A stretch of DNA of 64,000 nt from an uncultured Oscillospiraceae bacterium (GTDB taxonomy: Bacteria > Bacillota > Clostridia > Oscillospirales > Oscillospiraceae), in assembly GCA_934565795.1 (NCBI GenBank), contig CAKTIM010000010.1, positions 10,148-74,147 of the forward strand. The letters run 5' to 3'. Within the stretch, counting starts at the first letter, position 1, and every line of letters starts with the position of its first letter. Both the position numbers and the translations under genes were made by a program. Shown here one piece after another: positions 37,170 to 45,999 of the stretch. The notes beneath the pieces were generated by a model. That model saw only the letters and a program-made list of their open reading frames with translations. It searched no databases and had not been told where the DNA came from.

Positions 37170-37994
37170 ATGACATGTGCGTGGAAGGAGCTGCTGGGCA
37201 TTCTGCCCCAGCGGATCGGAGCGCAGGCAGCGCCCCATGAGGCGGCGCTCCAGGAGATTCGGCTTCGGATCAATCGTCCCCCCGAGTTTGTCCTGGGAAG
37301 CCGATGCCAGTGGGGGACGGGGAACGTTACCGTGGACGACCTGAATTACTGCATCAATGCAGCCAGCCGGTATTCTCCCTGGTCTGCTGCCACCCTGGCT
37401 CAGGGATACATCACAGCACCCGGCGGGCATCGCATCGGCGTGTGCGGCGAGGCGGTTATAAAGGAGGGGCAGCTCACCGGCATCCGCAGCATTCGCTCGC
37501 TGTGTATCCGTGTGGCGCGGGATTTTCCGGGGCTGTCCAACGGCGTTCATTTTTCCGGGCAGGCAATGCTGATTCTGGGGGCGCCCGGCTGGGGGAAAAC
37601 AACTCTCCTGCGGGATATGGCCCGCAGGCTTGCATCGGATATCACCGTCGCAGTGGTGGACGAGCGGCAGGAGCTGTTTCCGCCGGGCTTTCAGGAGGGC
37701 AGACGCATGGATATTCTCTTTGGCTGCCCAAAGCGCCAGGGGATCGAGACCATGCTCAAAACCATGACGCCGGATTGTATTGCAGTGGATGAAATCACCT
37801 CTCAGGATGACTGTGCGGCGGTACTGGAGGCGTACGGCTGCGGCGTCCGTCTGATTGCCACCGCCCACGCATCTGGGCTGAATGATTTTCGCCGCCGGAA
37901 TGTGTATGCCCCGCTGCGGGGAAACAACGTCTTTGATTCCTATTTGATTCTTCACAACGACAAATCCTTTCACATGGAGGCAAACCGCCTATGA
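37170..37994 (+). CDS. spoIIIAA: Stage III sporulation protein AA (secretion ATPase-like)
   Basis: A 274-residue AAA-type ATPase of the mother cell-forespore channel. Walker A is LGAPGWGKTTLLRD near residue 140, VAVVDERQELFPP near 170, Walker B DCIAVDEITSQDD near 205 and LIATAHASG near 232. GHRIGVCGEAV near 95 is a family hallmark. I chose the ATG at 37170, eight bases after aggag; the nearby GTG and ATG are too close to it. First gene of a complete eight-gene operon, normally sigma-E controlled, though I could not identify a clear sigma-E promoter. Confidence 0.95.
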   Translation: MTCAWKELLGILPQRIGAQAAPHEAALQEIRLRINRPPEFVLGSRCQWGTGNVTVDDLNYCINAASRYSPWSAATLAQGYITAPGGHRIGVCGEAVIKEGQLTGIRSIRSLCIRVARDFPGLSNGVHFSGQAMLILGAPGWGKTTLLRDMARRLASDITVAVVDERQELFPPGFQEGRRMDILFGCPKRQGIETMLKTMTPDCIAVDEITSQDDCAAVLEAYGCGVRLIATAHASGLNDFRRRNVYAPLRGNNVFDSYLILHNDKSFHMEANRL

Positions 37995-38503
37995 ACTACA
38001 AATGGATCGGAGCAATTCTCATCATCGGAAGCTGCACGGGCTTTGGAGTCTCCCTTGCCGTCCACCAGAAGCGAGAGGAGCTTCTGCTGCGCCAGCTGAG
38101 CCGGATTCTGGACGAAATGCTGTGGGAGCTTCCATTCCAGCTGACACCGCTGCCGGAGCTGGTGCGGCACGCCGTGGGGAAAAACAATGGCCTGATTGGG
38201 AACCTGTTCAGGGGTATGGCCGACCAGCTGGACAGGCAGGTGCTCCCGGATGTGCTCAGCTGCATGGAGGCTGAGCTGCACGAAAACGTCACGTCTTTTC
38301 CCCGCCTGCGGAAGATGCTCCTGCTGCTCGGCTCCTCCCTGGGGCGGTTTGATCTGGCCGGGCAGCTGAAGGGGCTGTCCGCAGTCAAGGAGCAGTGTGC
38401 GCTTGAGCTGCAAGAGCTTCGCACCGACCGGGATCCCCGCCTGCGAAGCTATCGGATTCTGGGACTTTGCGCCGGGGCCGCCCTGGTGATTTTATTGATT
38501 TGA
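37991..38503 (+). CDS. spoIIIAB: Stage III sporulation protein AB
   Basis: A 170-residue protein with an N-terminal helix, a central soluble helical region containing REELLLRQLSRILDEMLWELPFQLTPLPELV, and a C-terminal membrane helix (ILGLCAGAALVILLI). This matches SpoIIIAB, a GspF-like channel component. It overlaps spoIIIAA by four bases. Confidence 0.92.
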   Translation: MNYKWIGAILIIGSCTGFGVSLAVHQKREELLLRQLSRILDEMLWELPFQLTPLPELVRHAVGKNNGLIGNLFRGMADQLDRQVLPDVLSCMEAELHENVTSFPRLRKMLLLLGSSLGRFDLAGQLKGLSAVKEQCALELQELRTDRDPRLRSYRILGLCAGAALVILLI

Positions 38504-38504
38504 T

Positions 38505-38699
38505 ATGGAAATTGATCTGATATTCAAAATAGCCGCCATCGGCATCATCGTATCCATCCTGAATCAGGTGCTGTCCCGCTCCGGCAGGGACGAGCAGGCC
38601 ACCATGACCACCCTTGCAGGGCTGGTGGTGGTGCTGATGATGCTGGCGCAGAAAATCGCCGAGCTGTTCAACCTGGTAAAGCAGCTGTTTCAGTTCTGA
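38505..38699 (+). CDS. spoIIIAC: Stage III sporulation protein AC
   Basis: A 64-residue two-helix membrane protein (IAAIGIIVSILNQVLSRSG and LAGLVVVLMMLAQKI), the usual size and pattern for SpoIIIAC. One base separates it from spoIIIAB and it overlaps spoIIIAD by one base. Confidence 0.92.
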   Translation: MEIDLIFKIAAIGIIVSILNQVLSRSGRDEQATMTTLAGLVVVLMMLAQKIAELFNLVKQLFQF

Positions 38700-39094
38700 T
38701 GGATATTTTTTGGAAGGCCCTGGCAGCCGCGCTTGTCAGCGCCATTCTCACCCTTGCGCTTGACCGGCAGAGCCGTGATTTTTCTCTGCTGGTAACCGTC
38801 GCCGCCTGCGGGATGATTGCCATCGTCGCGGCCAAATTCCTGTCACCCGTCCTTGATTACCTGGGGCAGCTGGAGGCGTTGGGCGACCTGCGCAGTGATT
38901 TGCTGCTGTCCCTGGTGAAGATATTTGGCATTGGAATGTCCGGCGAGATGGCCGCGTCCGTCTGCACGGATGCCGGAAATTCCTCGCTGGGCAGGGGACT
39001 TCGCTTTCTATCCAACGCAGCGATTCTATACCTCTCGATACCCATCTTTTCTTCCCTGACCAGTCTGCTGGTACAGATTCTTGAAGATGTATGA
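38699..39094 (+). CDS. spoIIIAD: Stage III sporulation protein AD
   Basis: A 131-residue protein with four hydrophobic segments and the SpoIIIAD-type sequence FGIGMSGEMAASVCTDAGNSSL near residue 80. A membrane part of the feeding-tube channel. The ATG uses the last base of the preceding TGA. Confidence 0.92.
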   Translation: MDIFWKALAAALVSAILTLALDRQSRDFSLLVTVAACGMIAIVAAKFLSPVLDYLGQLEALGDLRSDLLLSLVKIFGIGMSGEMAASVCTDAGNSSLGRGLRFLSNAAILYLSIPIFSSLTSLLVQILEDV

Positions 39095-40137
39095 AATACC
39101 TTTTTTTATTTCTGACTGTGCTTTGTATGCTCCTGGCGCTTGCGCCAAATGTGGAGGCTGAGGAGCTGACCGTCCCAACGGTTCCGGCGGAGGCGGAGCG
39201 GCTGATGCCGGATTCACAGAGCGATTTCGGAGCGGGGCTGCTGTCCATGCTCCAAAAGGCGCTGCCGGATGCCTACATTGAATTTCGGCAAGCCCTGAAA
39301 ACAGGCTTGGCCGTGTTCAGCTGCGTGTTTCTCGTCTCCATCCTGCTGTCCGTCGGCTGCGCAACTTCTGCGGCAGAAATTGCGGGCGCCGCATGCATTG
39401 CCGGGCTGATGCTGCGGGATTCCCGGGTGCTGATCGGGCTGGCAATCGAAACCGTGGTGGAGATCAGCGAGTATTCCAAGCTTTTTCTGCCGGTGATGAC
39501 AGCCGCCGCCTCCGCTCGCGGCGCAATGACCTCGTCGGCGGCATTGTATGTGGGCACCTCCGTCGTGACCGCTTTCCTGACAAATACCCTTCGGCGGGTG
39601 CTTGTTCCGGCAATCTATCTTTTCCTGGCGGCCTCTGTGGCGAATTGCGCCCTGGGAGAGGAGACGCTGAAGCAGCTTCGCGATACCATTAAGAAGCTTG
39701 CCGCCTGGTTCCTGAAGGCGGTGCTCACCGCTTTTCTTACTTACATGAGCATCACCGGCGCAGTGACAGGCACTGCCGACAAGACCGCCCTGAAAGCGGC
39801 AAAGGCGGCCATATCCACTGTGGTGCCCGTCATTGGCAAAACGCTGGCCGATGCCTCCGAGGCGCTCCTTCTCAGTGCCGACATTGCGAAAAACACCATC
39901 GGGATTTACGGCATCTTCGCGTTTTCCGGGATCTTTCTCGCCCCCTTTTTTAAGATTGGCGCGCACTATCTGGTGCTGAAGGGGACGGCTGCCCTCTGCG
40001 CTATCGTCGGATGTAAGCGGCTGACGAACCTGACCGAGGATTTTTGTACCGCCATGGGGATCCTGCTTGGGATGACTGGGGTGATGTGTACCCTGTCCAT
40101 CATCGGCACCGTCTGCTTTATGAAAGGAGCCGGCTAA
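39091..40137 (+). CDS. spoIIIAE: Stage III sporulation protein AE
   Basis: A 348-residue polytopic membrane protein. A signal-like N-terminus (MKYLFLFLTVLCMLLALAPNVEAEE) is followed by a short external segment and about seven helices; FLKAVLTAFLTYMSITGAVTGTADKTALKAAKAAISTVVPVIGKTLADASE is the SpoIIIAE core. Starts four bases inside spoIIIAD. Confidence 0.93.
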   Translation: MKYLFLFLTVLCMLLALAPNVEAEELTVPTVPAEAERLMPDSQSDFGAGLLSMLQKALPDAYIEFRQALKTGLAVFSCVFLVSILLSVGCATSAAEIAGAACIAGLMLRDSRVLIGLAIETVVEISEYSKLFLPVMTAAASARGAMTSSAALYVGTSVVTAFLTNTLRRVLVPAIYLFLAASVANCALGEETLKQLRDTIKKLAAWFLKAVLTAFLTYMSITGAVTGTADKTALKAAKAAISTVVPVIGKTLADASEALLLSADIAKNTIGIYGIFAFSGIFLAPFFKIGAHYLVLKGTAALCAIVGCKRLTNLTEDFCTAMGILLGMTGVMCTLSIIGTVCFMKGAG

Positions 40138-40661
40138 TGGAAGCGCTTCGGAGCGTTGTGCTCAGCGTTGTATGCGCAGCATTGATTTGCGGCATTCTGA
40201 CCGACCTGTCTGCCAAGACTGGCTTTGCGAAGCTGATCCGACTTGCGTGCAGCATCTTCCTCGCCTTTACGCTGGTTGCACCGCTGCTTCGGCTGCGGTT
40301 CCCGGCATGGGAGGAGGAGAAGAACCGCTATCTGGCGGAGGCACAGGACGCAGCCGATGTGGGTGAAAATATCCGCCTGCGTTCCGTTGCCGGAATCATA
40401 CGGCAGGAGGCGGAAGCATATATCTTGAAAGAAGCCAAATCCATCGGCGCAAACCTGGAGGTGGAGGTCGAGCTGGATTCCGGGGAGCCTCCCGCGCCAT
40501 CGGCAGTCACTCTGCGCGGAGACTTTGATGAATCCATAGAAACACGGCTGAGCAGGCTGCTGGCAGATGAACTTGGCATACCAAAGGAGCATCAGACATG
40601 GATCAGACAGCAGTCCCATTTCTCAAGCAGTTCTTCGCAAAATACAAGCCCGTCCTACTGA
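40137..40661 (+). CDS. spoIIIAF: Stage III sporulation protein AF
   Basis: A 174-residue protein with two N-terminal membrane helices and a soluble ring-building domain ending LADELGIPKEHQTW, the usual end of the family. Here the frame runs on for another 19 residues (IRQQSHFSSSS and onward) that overlap spoIIIAG by 64 bases in another frame, suggesting loss of the ancestral stop. The ATG starts on the last base of the spoIIIAE stop. Confidence 0.9.
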   Translation: MEALRSVVLSVVCAALICGILTDLSAKTGFAKLIRLACSIFLAFTLVAPLLRLRFPAWEEEKNRYLAEAQDAADVGENIRLRSVAGIIRQEAEAYILKEAKSIGANLEVEVELDSGEPPAPSAVTLRGDFDESIETRLSRLLADELGIPKEHQTWIRQQSHFSSSSSQNTSPSY

Positions 40662-41107
40662 TCCTTTTGGTTGGAATTATACTGATGCTCCTGCCGGTGG
40701 GCAGCAGGGAGCAGAAGCAGGAAACGGCTGTGCAGCCCAGCGAGAAAACGGAACAGACCGTCAGCCTCCAAGATCGGCTCTCCGCCTTTCTCAGCCAGAT
40801 GGCCGGTGCGGGAAAGGTACAGGTTCTGCTTACGGAGGCCGCAGGTGAGCAGACCATCTATCAGTCAGACAAGGATACGTCCACAAACGACAATTCTCAG
40901 ACGGATCGGTCGGATACCGTCATCCTCACAGGCAGTACCCGGAACCAGGAGGGGCTGATCTGCCAGGTCAATCCACCCACCTATCTTGGCGCGGTGGTGC
41001 TGTGTCAGGGTGCCGACCAGCCGTCCGTCCGGCTCGCCATCACCGAGGCCGTAGCCAACGCAACCGGGCTGGGATATCACAAAATAACCATTTTGAAAAT
41101 GAAATGA
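40598..41107 (+). CDS. spoIIIAG: Stage III sporulation protein AG
   Basis: A 169-residue ring protein. One membrane helix (YKPVLLILLVGIILMLLPVG, about 16-35), a linker, and a ring-building domain containing KVQVLLTEAAGEQTIYQSD and the CQGADQPSVRLAITEAVANATGLGYHKITILKMK end. The ATG at 40598 has aaaggag nine bases upstream even though it lies inside spoIIIAF. SpoIIIAG forms the large ring on the mother cell side. Confidence 0.93.
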   Translation: MDQTAVPFLKQFFAKYKPVLLILLVGIILMLLPVGSREQKQETAVQPSEKTEQTVSLQDRLSAFLSQMAGAGKVQVLLTEAAGEQTIYQSDKDTSTNDNSQTDRSDTVILTGSTRNQEGLICQVNPPTYLGAVVLCQGADQPSVRLAITEAVANATGLGYHKITILKMK

Positions 41108-41123
41108 ATGGAGGATTCGTTTT

Positions 41124-41681
41124 ATGAAAGTATGGAAAAAGAACCTGGTAGCCGCTGCCGTTTTGGTCACGGTCTGTGCAGGAATCTACGTCAACTGGCT
41201 TTACACAGAGAAGGATTCCGTGGCGAGCCTGTCCGATACCCTGGATTACGAAAAGGTCATGTCCGAGGATGGGCTGCTGCTTACCGAGGACGTAGCCGCC
41301 ATCACGGCAGGGGAGGACATCAGCACCACAGCGACGGATTATTTCGCAGCCGTCCGGCTTTCCCGTCAGCAGGCGCGGGACAGTGCCTTTAACATGCTTC
41401 AGGAGGCCATGACCTACAGCGAATCCGACAAAGCAGCGGAGTCGGCCCTGGATCTGGAGGACATTGTGCAGACCGCCCTCAGCGAGGCGCAGATTGAAAG
41501 CCTGATTATCGCCAAGGGCTACCGGGACTGCGTGGCCTACATGACCTCCGACGGAATCTCCGTCGCCGTATCCTCGCCGGATGGCGGGCTGCAATCGGCG
41601 GATGTGGCCGTTATCGCGGATGTGGTCATGTCCCAGTCGGACTATGGCCTGAATGATATCCGCGTGGTGGAAGTACAGTAG
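41124..41681 (+). CDS. spoIIIAH: Stage III sporulation protein AH
   Basis: A 185-residue mother-cell protein that pairs with forespore SpoIIQ. An N-terminal membrane helix (NLVAAAVLVTVCAGIYVNWLY), an acidic helical linker with QQARDSAFNMLQEAM, and a C-terminal YscJ/FliF-like domain ending SQSDYGLNDIRVVEV. Last gene of the operon, before a terminator. No spoIIQ gene is in the window. Confidence 0.93.
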   Translation: MKVWKKNLVAAAVLVTVCAGIYVNWLYTEKDSVASLSDTLDYEKVMSEDGLLLTEDVAAITAGEDISTTATDYFAAVRLSRQQARDSAFNMLQEAMTYSESDKAAESALDLEDIVQTALSEAQIESLIIAKGYRDCVAYMTSDGISVAVSSPDGGLQSADVAVIADVVMSQSDYGLNDIRVVEVQ

Positions 41682-41698
41682 CGTTTCAGGCAAATCAA

Positions 41699-41726
41699 GG
41701 GGAGGCAGTTTTGCCTCCTCTTTTTG
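41699..41726 (+). terminator. Terminator of the spoIIIA operon
   Basis: The stem ggaggca/tgcctcc is followed by five T residues. Confidence 0.8.
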
Positions 41727-41795
41727 CTGTCAGCGCCGTCGGCCCGCGCCGGTTGCCAGGGTAAAATGATTTGTGCGCGCCATTTCAGAAAATAG

Positions 41796-41823
41796 TTGTA
41801 TTTTTCTGGAATTGTGATACAAT
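41796..41823 (+). promoter_or_regulatory. Sigma-A-like promoter before asp23
   Basis: TTGTAT (41796-41801) and TACAAT (41818-41823) are 16 bp apart, 54 bp before the gene. It marks the change from sporulation to housekeeping transcription. Confidence 0.7.
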
Positions 41824-41876
41824 ATATAAAAGTTTGCCATGCCGATCTCATGGCGATTGAACAGGAGGAAGCTACT

Positions 41877-42242
41877 ATGGCTGAATATAAGCAGTATATT
41901 ACCCAGGCGCAGGAGAACGGAACCATTATGATCTCCGAGGATGTGGTATCCACCATTGCAGCGCATGCGGTATCCGATGTGGAGGGCGTGGCCGGAATCG
42001 TCACCAAGCCCGGCGCGGACATTGCCGATCTAATCAGCAAGAACTGGGGCAAGGGTGTTAAAATTCTGATTTCCGAGGACAACAGCCTGTCCATCGATTG
42101 CAGCGTTTCCATTTACTACGGTCAGAGTGTAGTGGATACTGCCCAGGCCGTCCAGGCCGCCATCGTCAACGCGGTAGAATCCATGACCGGCGTAAAGGTG
42201 CGCGTTATAAACGTCAATGTCTGCGGCATCGTCCGCAAGTAA
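41877..42242 (+). CDS. Asp23/Gls24 family envelope-stress protein
   Basis: A 121-residue soluble protein. GTIMISEDVVSTIAAHAVSDVEGVAGI near the N-terminus and VRVINVNVCGIV at the end are family blocks. Asp23-type proteins associate with the cell membrane and respond to envelope or alkaline stress. The start at 41877 has aggagg upstream. It begins the conserved run asp23-nusB-tsaD-like-xseA-xseB-ispA. Confidence 0.92.
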   Translation: MAEYKQYITQAQENGTIMISEDVVSTIAAHAVSDVEGVAGIVTKPGADIADLISKNWGKGVKILISEDNSLSIDCSVSIYYGQSVVDTAQAVQAAIVNAVESMTGVKVRVINVNVCGIVRK

Positions 42243-42251
42243 GGGAGCGCT

Positions 42252-42719
42252 ATGACAAGAGCGAACGCCAGAGAACTGGCCGTACATTTGATCTATAGCC
42301 ATGAATTCACCGGGGAGGAGCCGCAGGAGCTGATTTCCGCCAGACTGGACAAGGAGTATTATAAAAAGCTCGCCCAGGAAAATGAAATCTACGCCGACCG
42401 CCCCAGCGGCGCGCAGGTGCGCTATCTGGACACCGTGGTAACCGGCGTGGCAAACCGCACCGAGGAGTTGAACGGACAGATCGGCCGGTTTTCTATCGGC
42501 TGGGATGTTTCCAGAATCTCCCGGCTGACCCGCTGCGTGATGCAGCTTGCCATTTTTGAAATTCTGTACGTAGAGGATGTGCCCACCGGCGTTGCCATTT
42601 CCGAGGCCGTGCGGCTTGCAAAGAAATACGACGGCGACGACACCGGCGCATTTGTAAACGGAATCCTGGGCTCCTTTGCGCGCAGCCTCGCGCCTGCCCA
42701 GGCTGAGGCAGAGACATGA
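42252..42719 (+). CDS. nusB: Transcription antitermination factor NusB
   Basis: A 155-residue all-helical protein that binds boxA RNA with NusE in rRNA antitermination. Starts TRANARELAVHLIYSHEF, with GWDVSRISRLTRCVMQLAIFEILYVEDVPTGVAISEAVRLAKKYD as the conserved second half. Somewhat longer than the classic 140 residues because of an insertion near residue 40-60. Overlaps the next gene by four bases. Confidence 0.93.
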   Translation: MTRANARELAVHLIYSHEFTGEEPQELISARLDKEYYKKLAQENEIYADRPSGAQVRYLDTVVTGVANRTEELNGQIGRFSIGWDVSRISRLTRCVMQLAIFEILYVEDVPTGVAISEAVRLAKKYDGDDTGAFVNGILGSFARSLAPAQAEAET

Positions 42720-43639
42720 ATGTAATCGGAATCGATACCAGCAATTATACCACTTCGATTGCCTGGTTTGACGGCACTTCGGGGGTGAATTGCTCTCGGC
42801 TTCTTCCTGTGAAGCAGGGGGAGCTGGGGCTGCGTCAGTCCGATGCCGTGTTCGCCCATATCAAAAGCCTGCCGGAGCTTTCCGACAGGCTGTTTTCTGA
42901 TACGCCGGAGGTAAAAATTGACGCCGTGGGCGTCAGCACCCGCCCCAGGGCGGTGGAGGGGAGCTACATGCCCTGCTTTATGGTGGGCTATTCCCATGCC
43001 AAGCTCCTGTCGGATGTATTCCGGGTTCCGCTTATCGAGGTTTCCCACCAGCAGGGGCATGTCGCCGCCTCCCTTTGGAGCGCCGGACATATGGAACTGC
43101 TGGATGTCCCATACCTGGTCTGGCACCTCTCCGGGGGCACCACGGAGCTGCTTCTGGTTGCGCCTGAGGGGAAAAATGTGGTGTGCACCAGGATCGGCGG
43201 CACCACAGATATTTCTGCCGGACAGCTGATTGACCGTACCGGCCAGCTATTGAATTTGCCCTTTCCCTCTGGAAAGGCGCTGGATGCGCTGAGCAGCCAG
43301 GCGGTGCAGACGCAGGTGTTCCAGGTAAAATGCAGCGCTGCCAGCTTTTCTCTGTCCGGGGTGCAGAATAAGGTGCAGCAGTATTACGAGGGGAATCCTG
43401 ACCCGGCCGAAACGGCGGCCTACGCGCTGCGCTGCGTGGCAGGAGCCGTCTACCGCGCAACGGAGCAGGCGCTCCGCCAATATCCGGGGCTGCGGGTGGT
43501 GTTTTCTGGGGGGGTGGCCTCCAATTCGCTGCTGCGCCGGGTGATGCAGCCCCTTGATCCCATTTTTGCCCAGCCCCAGTATTCTACAGACAACGCAATG
43601 GGTGTTGCCGTCCTGGCGCACCGCATGACGGAGGAATGA
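42716..43639 (+). CDS. TsaD/Kae1-like protein, second paralogue type
   Basis: A 307-residue ASKHA-fold protein like TsaD, which makes t6A in tRNA. It keeps GIDTSNYTTSIAWFD at the start, the HxxxH metal pair in EVSHQQGHVAASLWSAG (about 108-124), HLSGGTTELL and FSGGVASNSLLRR. It is shorter than true TsaD (about 335-340) and starts GIDTSNYTTS rather than GIETSCDETS. This nusB-linked version is common in clostridia alongside a separate tsaD; its own reaction is not established. Confidence 0.85.
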   Translation: MNVIGIDTSNYTTSIAWFDGTSGVNCSRLLPVKQGELGLRQSDAVFAHIKSLPELSDRLFSDTPEVKIDAVGVSTRPRAVEGSYMPCFMVGYSHAKLLSDVFRVPLIEVSHQQGHVAASLWSAGHMELLDVPYLVWHLSGGTTELLLVAPEGKNVVCTRIGGTTDISAGQLIDRTGQLLNLPFPSGKALDALSSQAVQTQVFQVKCSAASFSLSGVQNKVQQYYEGNPDPAETAAYALRCVAGAVYRATEQALRQYPGLRVVFSGGVASNSLLRRVMQPLDPIFAQPQYSTDNAMGVAVLAHRMTEE

Positions 43640-43640
43640 G

Positions 43641-44852
43641 ATGCAGCAGCAGATTTTATCCATCACGCAGATCAATGAGTACATCCGCGGCAAAATGGAC
43701 GAGGATCGATTGCTGGCCCAGCTGGCGGTGCGGGGAGAGATCAGCAATTATAAAATGTATCCCTCCGGGCACCACTACTTCACCCTCAAGGACGAGAACG
43801 CGGCGCTGAAATGCGTCATGTTCAAAACCAGTGCCGCCCGCCTGCGGTTCCGGCCGGAGAACGGCATGAAAGTGATCGCCATGGGACGTATCACGGTGTA
43901 CCCGCGGGACGGCGCGTTCCAGCTGTATTGCAGCGCAATGAGCGTGGACGGCGTTGGCGACCTTTACGCGGCTTTTGAGCAGCTGAAGGCAAAGCTGGCA
44001 GCCCAGGGACTGTTTGCCCCGGAGCACAAGAAGCCCCTGCCGCCCTTTCCGGGCACCATCGGAATCGTTACAAGCTCTGCCGGTGCCGCCGTCCATGATA
44101 TGCTGCGGATACTGAATAAACGATATCCGTTGACCCACGTCCGCCTTTTCCCCGTGCGGGTGCAGGGAGCCGAGGCACCCAGCGAAATTGCGGCGGCAAT
44201 CCGCTATGCCAACCACCACCGGCTTGCCGACCTGCTGATTGTAGGGCGCGGCGGCGGCTCTATTGAGGATCTGTGGGCATTCAATGACGAGCGGGTGGCC
44301 TATGCCATCTATGAATCTCAAATTCCCATTATCTCCGCCGTTGGGCATGAGCCGGATGTAACCATATCCGACTATGTGGCCGACCTGCGGGCTGCTACCC
44401 CGTCCAACGCGGCGGAGCTGGCCGTGCCCGATCAGGCCGCGCTGCTGCAAAATATGGATGCCGCCGCCTCGGCAATGGCTTCTGCGCTCTCTGGGCGGCT
44501 TCGCCACGCCCGCCAGCGGCTGAACGTCCTGGCCCAGTCGCCCGCACTCACCAGCCCCACCGGGTATCTGGAGCAGCGGGAAAAGAATCTGGAGCATTTA
44601 AAGGCGCGACTGACTGCGGCGCAGAGCCAGCAGATTCAGCGCAAAAAGCAGCGCTTCATTGCATCCACTGCCAAACTGGACGCCATGAGTCCTTTGAAGG
44701 TGCTGACCCGTGGCTATTCCATCGTCAGTTCCGATGATGGAACGATCCTGCGCTCCGTGCGCCAGACTGCGCCCGGCAGAGCATTGAAAATCACATTGTC
44801 CGACGGCAGGGTAGACGCCGTTGTTGCAGAAGTAAAGGAGGAAGCCAAATGA
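43641..44852 (+). CDS. xseA: Exodeoxyribonuclease VII large subunit
   Basis: The 403-residue catalytic subunit that degrades single-stranded DNA to oligonucleotides. An OB-fold starts at QILSITQINEYIRGKM with VRGEISNYKMYPSGHHYFTLKD; the catalytic core has GIVTSSAGAAVHDM, VGRGGGSIEDLWAFNDERVAYAI and ISAVGHEPDVTISDYVADLRAATPSNAAEL; a long coiled coil and a C-terminal GYSIV segment follow. Overlaps xseB by four bases. Confidence 0.95.
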   Translation: MQQQILSITQINEYIRGKMDEDRLLAQLAVRGEISNYKMYPSGHHYFTLKDENAALKCVMFKTSAARLRFRPENGMKVIAMGRITVYPRDGAFQLYCSAMSVDGVGDLYAAFEQLKAKLAAQGLFAPEHKKPLPPFPGTIGIVTSSAGAAVHDMLRILNKRYPLTHVRLFPVRVQGAEAPSEIAAAIRYANHHRLADLLIVGRGGGSIEDLWAFNDERVAYAIYESQIPIISAVGHEPDVTISDYVADLRAATPSNAAELAVPDQAALLQNMDAAASAMASALSGRLRHARQRLNVLAQSPALTSPTGYLEQREKNLEHLKARLTAAQSQQIQRKKQRFIASTAKLDAMSPLKVLTRGYSIVSSDDGTILRSVRQTAPGRALKITLSDGRVDAVVAEVKEEAK

Positions 44853-45082
44853 ACCCCGAAAATCAAACCTTTGAAGCGTCCATGCAGCGTCTGGAGCAGA
44901 TTGTCCGCGCCATGGAAAAGGGTGACGTGGAGCTGGAGGAATCTCTAAAGCTGTTCCAAGAGGGGACAGAGCTGATCCGCAGCTGCGGAAAGCTCCTGGA
45001 CGAGGCTGAGCTTCAGGTCAAAAAGATCATGACCGCGCCGGACGGCAGCCCGATTGAGGAGGATTTCACCGATGAGCAGTGA
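44849..45082 (+). CDS. xseB: Exodeoxyribonuclease VII small subunit
   Basis: A 77-residue helical partner of XseA. FEASMQRLEQIVRAMEKGDVELEESLKLFQEGTELIRSC is diagnostic. An aaaggagg site lies in the end of xseA. Confidence 0.94.
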   Translation: MNPENQTFEASMQRLEQIVRAMEKGDVELEESLKLFQEGTELIRSCGKLLDEAELQVKKIMTAPDGSPIEEDFTDEQ

Positions 45083-45947
45083 CGCCCGCTTCCGGGAATA
45101 TCGGGATTATATTGAAAAATACCTGGCAGACTATTTTACGCAGCTGGAGGAAGAGCCGCAAAAGCAGCTCTTTGAGGCGATGAAATACAGCCTTCTGGCA
45201 GGAGGGAAGCGCATCCGTCCCATCCTCACCTTTGAATTCTGCCGCCTGTCCGGCGGGACATGGGAAACGGCTGCCCCTTTTGCCGGAGCCATTGAGATGA
45301 TCCATACATACAGCCTGATCCACGATGATCTGCCCTGCATGGATAACGACGATTACCGCCGGGGGCGTTTGACCAACCACAAGGTATACGGTGAAACCAT
45401 GGCCATTCTGGTCGGTGACGCTCTGCTGACGGACGCCTTCGGACTGGCAGCCTCGGCCAAGCTTCCCAGAGTAGGGGATATGGGCCTGGCCATTCAGGTG
45501 CTGGCAAACAACGCCGGCTCCCTTGGAATGGTGGGCGGGCAGGTTCTGGACACCATGAGCGAACAGCGGGAGTGCACCGAGCAGGAGGTGCTGGATATCC
45601 AATCCCGGAAAACCGGGGCTTTGATCAACGCCGCCTGTGTCCTGGGAGCCATTGCCGGTGGTGCTTCTCAGCCGCAAATTGAGGCTGCCGCCGGTTTTGC
45701 CGCCTGCCTGGGTCTGGCATTTCAGATTCGGGATGATATGCTGGACGTGATCGGCAGTGCAGGGGAGCTGGGAAAGGCGACGGGTATGGACGGACAGAAG
45801 AATACCTTCGTCCGCCTGTATGGCCTGGAAAAATGCGAAGAGCTGGTTCAGAAATATACCCAGGAGGCCATCTGGCACCTGGATCAGTTCAGCGACACCG
45901 CCGATTTGATTGCCCTTGCAGAAAGTCTGACAACCAGAAAAACCTAA
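45072..45947 (+). CDS. ispA: Farnesyl/geranyl diphosphate synthase
   Basis: A 291-residue short-chain prenyltransferase that condenses IPP with DMAPP/GPP for undecaprenyl and quinone precursors. The first aspartate-rich motif is HDDLPCMDNDDYRRGR (about 80-95), the second is FQIRDDMLDVIG (about 220-231), and GGKRIRPIL binds substrate. The residues before the first DDxxxxD are as in farnesyl-type enzymes. Start at 45072 overlaps the xseB end by 11 bases and has gaggagg upstream. Confidence 0.94.
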   Translation: MSSDARFREYRDYIEKYLADYFTQLEEEPQKQLFEAMKYSLLAGGKRIRPILTFEFCRLSGGTWETAAPFAGAIEMIHTYSLIHDDLPCMDNDDYRRGRLTNHKVYGETMAILVGDALLTDAFGLAASAKLPRVGDMGLAIQVLANNAGSLGMVGGQVLDTMSEQRECTEQEVLDIQSRKTGALINAACVLGAIAGGASQPQIEAAAGFAACLGLAFQIRDDMLDVIGSAGELGKATGMDGQKNTFVRLYGLEKCEELVQKYTQEAIWHLDQFSDTADLIALAESLTTRKT

Positions 45948-45964
45948 TAGGATATATTGTGATT

Positions 45965-45999
45965 CAAAAGGCCGCCGACTGAATCGGCGGCCTTTTGAA
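45965..45999 (+). terminator. Terminator of the asp23-ispA operon
   Basis: Perfect stem caaaaggccgccga/tcggcggccttttg. Confidence 0.82.
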
